Below the pieces are notes generated by a model. That model did no database searches and was not told where the DNA came from. It saw only the letters and a program-made list of their open reading frames with translations. From Streptomyces sp. SLBN-31 (GTDB lineage: Bacteria; Actinomycetota; Actinomycetes; Streptomycetales; Streptomycetaceae), in NCBI RefSeq assembly GCF_006715395.1, contig NZ_VFNC01000003.1:496001-560000 (forward strand): DNA of 64,000 nucleotides, written 5' to 3'. Positions 60,768 through 64,000 of the stretch are shown here, in pieces (within the stretch, counting starts at the first letter, position 1; the number at the start of each line of letters is the position of its first letter). A program made the translations under genes and the position numbers.

Positions 60768-63134
60768 CTACTCGTTCGTGAACTCCTCGACCACCGTCGC
60801 CCCCAGCTCCCGCACGATCAGCTCGCGGCCGGACAGGGCCGACTCGTTGAGGTCGGGGTCGTCGTCCTCGGGGATGTCGTCCTCGATGGAGACCGGGGGC
60901 GGGGGCTCCGGAGCGGTGGGCCGGGCCGCCGGGGACGGACTCGGGCCCGGGCCCGGTGAGAAGGACGCGGAAGGGGCGGTCGGCGCGGACTGGGCGGGCG
61001 CCGGGCGCTGGGCGGTGGCGGTACCGCCGTAGCCGCCCGCCCCACCGCCGCCGTAGGCAACCGGGCCGGCGCCGGCGGGGCCACCGCCGCCGCCCGCGCC
61101 GTAGCCGCCGCCGAAGCCGGAGGGCCCGGTGGGGCCGCCCGACGGCGGCGGGCCGGAGCCGCCGCTCGGGTCGACGACCGGCTCGATCTTCCACTGGACG
61201 TTGAACTGCTCGGCCAGCGCGGCCTTCAGGACGTCCTCGCTGCCGCTGCTGACGAAGTTGTCGCGGGCGCCGGCGTTGACGAAGCCGAGTTGCAGGGTGG
61301 TGCCGTCGAAGCCGGCCACCTGGGCGTTCTGGCTGAGCAGGATCCAGGTGAAGCGGCGGCGGTTCTTGACCGCTTCGAGGATGTTCGGCCAGAGCATGCG
61401 GGGGTCGAGCCCGCCGCTCGGCGGGGCGTAGCCCTGGGCCGCCGGGTCGGGCGCGGGGGCCGCGGCCGGAGCCGGCGCCTGGGCGCCGGGCGTGGCCGCC
61501 GGGGGCTGTCCGGCACCGCCGCCCGCCGGGGCCGCCGTGGGCCAGCCACCGGGCCGGCGGCCGCCGCCCGCGGAGGCGGCGGTGGGCCAGGCGCCGGGGG
61601 CGGAGGCGGCGGCAGGAGCCGGAGCGGCCGCAGCCGGCATGGGCGGCGGCGAGGACTGGGGCTGAGGCGCCGGCTCCGGTGCCTGCTGAGGCTGGGGCGC
61701 CGCGGGGGACGGCACGGCGGGGCCCGCCTGCCCGGGAGCACCCGCTCCCGCTCCAGGGCCCGGCCCCGCGGCGCCGGGCGCGCCCGAAGCCCGTACCGCC
61801 GCACGGGCCGCGGCGGGGCCCCCACCGGGCTGCACGGGGGCGCCTACGGGCGTTCCAGGGCCTGCGGGGCCGCCGGGACCCCCTGGGCCGCCCTGGCCGC
61901 CCGGCGCCGCTCCCGCGTGCGCCTCGGGGCCCGGGGCGTAGCCCGCCGTGGGCAGTGCGCCGCCGGCCGAGAAGTTCACGCCCCGCTCCAGGCGGTCGAG
62001 GCGGGCCATCACCGCCCGCTCGTCCCCGTACGCGGCTGGCAGCAGCACGCGCGCGCAGATCAGCTCCAGCTGGAGGCGGGGCGAGTTGGCGCCGCGCATC
62101 TCGGTCAGGCCCTCGTTGACCAGGTCGGCGGCGCGGCTGAGCTCGGCGGCGCCGAATGTGCTCGCCTGTGCCTGCATCCGCTCGATGACGTCGACGGGGG
62201 CGTCGATGAGGCCCTTCTCGGCGGCGTCCGGCACGGCAGCGAGGATGACCAGGTCGCGCAGCCGCTCCAGCAGGTCGGCGACGAAGCGGCGCGGGTCGTT
62301 GCCGCCCTCGATGACACGGTCCACGACCTCGAAGGCGGCGGCGCCGTCACCGGTGGCGAAGGCCTCGACGACGGAGTCGAGGAGCGAGCCGTCCGTGTAG
62401 CCGAGGAGGGAGGTGGCCATGGCGTATGTCACACCATCCTCCCGCGCTCCGGCGAGCAGCTGGTCCATGACCGACATGGAGTCACGCACGGAGCCCTGAC
62501 CGGCCCGGACGACGAGCGGCAGGACGCCGTCCTCGACGGGGATGTCCTCCTTGCCGCACACCTCACCGAGGTAGTCGCGCAGGGTCCCCGGCGGCACCAG
62601 CCGGAACGGATAGTGATGGGTTCGGGAGCGGATCGTCCCGATGACCTTCTCGGGCTCGGTCGTGGCGAAGATGAACTTGAGGTGCTCCGGGGGCTCCTCG
62701 ACGACCTTCAGCAGCGCGTTGAAGCCCGCCGACGTGACCATGTGCGCCTCGTCGATGATGTAGATCTTGTAGCGACTGGCGGCGGGGCCGAAGAAGGCCT
62801 TCTCGCGCAGTTCACGGGCGTCGTCCACACCACCGTGCGAGGCCGCGTCGATCTCGATGACGTCGATGGAGCCGGGGCCGTTGCGCGCCAGGTCGCGGCA
62901 GGACTGGCACTCGCCGCACGGGGTGGGCGTGGGGCCCTGCTCGCAGTTCAGACAGCGCGCCAGGATGCGGGCGCTCGTCGTCTTGCCGCAGCCGCGCGGA
63001 CCGCTGAACAGGTACGCGTGATTGACCCGGTTGTTGCGCAGCGCCTGCTGCAACGGGTCGGTGACATGCTCCTGCCCGATGACCTCGGCGAACGACTCCG
63101 GGCGATAGCGGCGGTACAGCGCGAGAGACGACAC
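60768..63134 (-). CDS. dnaX: DNA polymerase III subunits gamma and tau
   Basis: Clamp-loader ATPase of 788 residues from the GTG at 63134. The AAA+ domain reads [20 protein letters not shown], Walker [21 protein letters not shown] (near residue 43), the zinc module [16 protein letters not shown], Walker [18 protein letters not shown] and the arginine-finger region [17 protein letters not shown]. Residues about 400-590 are a very Pro/Ala/Gly-rich linker, followed by the tau-specific domain ([20 protein letters not shown]). The C-terminus carries another Gly/Pro-rich stretch. I see no obvious slippery frameshift site. The SRP RNA gene lies immediately upstream. Confidence 0.95.
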   Translation of the reverse strand: MSSLALYRRYRPESFAEVIGQEHVTDPLQQALRNNRVNHAYLFSGPRGCGKTTSARILARCLNCEQGPTPTPCGECQSCRDLARNGPGSIDVIEIDAASHGGVDDARELREKAFFGPAASRYKIYIIDEAHMVTSAGFNALLKVVEEPPEHLKFIFATTEPEKVIGTIRSRTHHYPFRLVPPGTLRDYLGEVCGKEDIPVEDGVLPLVVRAGQGSVRDSMSVMDQLLAGAREDGVTYAMATSLLGYTDGSLLDSVVEAFATGDGAAAFEVVDRVIEGGNDPRRFVADLLERLRDLVILAAVPDAAEKGLIDAPVDVIERMQAQASTFGAAELSRAADLVNEGLTEMRGANSPRLQLELICARVLLPAAYGDERAVMARLDRLERGVNFSAGGALPTAGYAPGPEAHAGAAPGGQGGPGGPGGPAGPGTPVGAPVQPGGGPAAARAAVRASGAPGAAGPGPGAGAGAPGQAGPAVPSPAAPQPQQAPEPAPQPQSSPPPMPAAAAPAPAAASAPGAWPTAASAGGGRRPGGWPTAAPAGGGAGQPPAATPGAQAPAPAAAPAPDPAAQGYAPPSGGLDPRMLWPNILEAVKNRRRFTWILLSQNAQVAGFDGTTLQLGFVNAGARDNFVSSGSEDVLKAALAEQFNVQWKIEPVVDPSGGSGPPPSGGPTGPSGFGGGYGAGGGGGPAGAGPVAYGGGGAGGYGGTATAQRPAPAQSAPTAPSASFSPGPGPSPSPAARPTAPEPPPPVSIEDDIPEDDDPDLNESALSGRELIVRELGATVVEEFTNE

Positions 63135-63186
63135 GCCTACGAGGTTATAGGCGCCCACTGACAAGCCGACCCGCTCGGGAACGCAA

Positions 63187-63281
63187 GCGCCCCCCACGCA
63201 CCCGCCAGAGCCGACCTACCCTTGCTGCCTTCCGGCCCTGGGGGAGTTCAGTCAGATAGCGCCGCGTGAGGGGCTGCGCAC
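63187..63281 (-). ncRNA. ffs: signal recognition particle RNA (4.5S type)
   Basis: The minus strand contains the bacterial SRP RNA core: a long helix from GCAGCCCCTCACGCGG to GGGTGCGTGGGGGGCGC, enclosing the conserved CCAGGGCCGGAAGGCAGCAA block with its GGAA tetraloop, which binds Ffh. It is placed just upstream of dnaX in the same direction. Ends are approximate. Confidence 0.92.
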
Positions 63282-63350
63282 AGGCTACCTGATCCGAGGG
63301 GGTGGGAACGAGTTCGCGAGCACTCCTCTCGGTCATGTAATGTTTCCGGC

Positions 63351-63435
63351 GGAGGATTCGCCTAGAGGCCTAGGGCGCACGCTTGGAAAGCGTGTTGGGG
63401 GCAACCCCTCACGAGTTCGAATCTCGTATCCTCCG
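63351..63435 (+). tRNA. tRNA-Ser (GGA)
   Basis: Class II tRNA of 85 bases with acceptor GGAGGAT / ATCCTCC, anticodon loop TTGGAAA (GGA), a long variable arm (TTGGGGGCAACCCCTC), T-arm ACGAGTTCGAATCTCGT and discriminator G. It diverges from the SRP RNA gene. Confidence 0.95.
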
Positions 63436-63440
63436 CCGGC

Positions 63441-63478
63441 CCAGAGGCCCGGACCGCGTCAGCGGTCCGGGCCTCTGG
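63441..63478 (+). terminator. terminator after tRNA-Ser
   Basis: Perfect 17-bp stem CCAGAGGCCCGGACCGC / GCGGTCCGGGCCTCTGG with a GTCA loop, six bases after the tRNA. It is also 32 bases from the convergent glycosylase stop. Confidence 0.85.
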
Positions 63479-63509
63479 CGTTTCGCCCGGCCCCAAGGGC
63501 CGTCGTTCC

Positions 63510-64000
63510 TCACGTACCGCCCGGCTGGCACCGGGGGCACCACACCGTGCCCCGGCCTCCCACGCGCGTGCGCCGCAGCGGGGTGCCGCAGCGCGGGCAG
63601 TGGGGGTCGGGGGCGTCGCGGTGGCCGGTGAGCCAGGAGGTGCGGGGCGGGACGCGGCCGGTCGGGACGGCGGCGCGCAGGGTGCGGCGCATCTGGGTGT
63701 GGAGGTGGCGGCGGTCGGCCTCGGTGAGGTCGCTCACAGAAGCCGTGGGGCGCAGGCCGGCCCGCCACAGGATCTCGTCGGCCAGCAGGTTGCCCAGGCC
63801 CGCCAGGACGGACTGGTCGGTCAGCGCCGTCTTGACGCTTCCGCGGCGGGAGGCCAGCGCCGCCTCGAACGCCCCGCGGTCCACCGTCAGCGCGTCCGGG
63901 CCCAGTCCCGCCAGCAGCCGGGCCGTCTCCGCGTCGTCGTGCGCCAGCCACAGGCCCCGGAGCTTGCGCTGGTCCCGGTAGCGCAGCTCGCGGTCGCGGG
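63510..64000 (-). CDS. Fpg/Nei family DNA glycosylase, 5'-truncated by window edge
   Basis: Only the C-terminal part (about 163 residues) is in the window; the frame is open to the edge. It contains the helix-two-turn-helix DNA-binding region of bifunctional oxidised-base glycosylases (SVKTALTDQSVLAGLGNLLA, DEILWRAGLRPTASVSDL) and the C-terminal zinc finger CPRCGTPLRR...TVWCPRCQPG. The N-terminal catalytic Pro lies outside the window, so Fpg and Nei cannot be separated with certainty. The upstream sequence (LGPDALTVDRGAFEAALASR) looks more Nei-like. Confidence 0.85.
   Translation of the reverse strand, partial: RDRELRYRDQRKLRGLWLAHDDAETARLLAGLGPDALTVDRGAFEAALASRRGSVKTALTDQSVLAGLGNLLADEILWRAGLRPTASVSDLTEADRRHLHTQMRRTLRAAVPTGRVPPRTSWLTGHRDAPDPHCPRCGTPLRRTRVGGRGTVWCPRCQPGGT

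Noticed and set aside
60768..63134. Programmed frameshift within dnaX
   Set aside because: I found no A-rich or other convincing slippery heptamer followed by a stop; the full tau-type frame is continuous.

Overview
The window is chromosomal DNA from a Streptomyces-type actinomycete. The evidence is very high GC with strong third-position GC bias, many GTG starts, a recognisable bldC, an Lsr2 paralogue, a DUF3073 gene, and a gene order (dnaX, purD, purC, lsrL, purSQL, purF, purM, vdh, bldC, hrpA, DEAD-box helicase ... trmB, sporulation-associated gene, ECF sigma, NADH dehydrogenase) that matches, from memory, the core SCO4065-SCO4120 region of S. coelicolor. None of the tRNA genes encodes its 3' CCA. 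I see no intact prophage, insertion sequence, CRISPR array or biosynthetic cluster.

1-18 kb is regulation and envelope. It holds a truncated PAS-SpoIIE/PP2C phosphatase, a type II NADH dehydrogenase, a TetR regulator, an ECF sigma factor fused to a zinc finger, membrane segment and carbohydrate-binding domain, an AfsR/SARP-like regulator, a triplicated 41-bp repeat, a degenerate asparagine-synthetase-like protein, a sporulation-associated HTH gene with a TTA codon, an L-2-hydroxyglutarate oxidase family protein, TrmB and a PrsW-like protease. 18-26 kb holds an aldo/keto reductase, an M23 endopeptidase behind a c-di-AMP (ydaO) riboswitch, tRNA-fMet with a phosphatase remnant beside it, a riboflavin-type mini-locus (reversed RibD fusion, MarR, RibA) with shared palindromes, degraded gene debris and a secreted amidase. 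26-39 kb holds tRNA-Lys, an APC permease, an RGG-tailed DEAD-box helicase, a lipoprotein, small enzymes, tRNA-Glu/Asp/Phe, HrpA, a second tRNA-Asp and bldC.

39-64 kb is mainly housekeeping. It has a valine/leucine dehydrogenase and the de novo purine genes purM-purF, purS-purQ-purL, purC and purD, in separate minus-strand groups. Between them lie lsrL, an unusual tRNA-Gly(UCC), and an ABC transporter plus two-component cassette bracketed by two identical tRNA-Gly(GCC) genes. The end carries an orphan dimethylformamidase-like protein, an M48-like membrane protein without its zinc motif, dnaX, the SRP RNA, tRNA-Ser and a truncated Fpg/Nei glycosylase.

The most unusual signals are the tRNA-Gly(UCC) with aberrant D- and T-arms, the membrane-anchored sigma fusion, the domain-swapped RibD with its MarR/RibA partners, and several enzyme-family proteins that have lost catalytic motifs.
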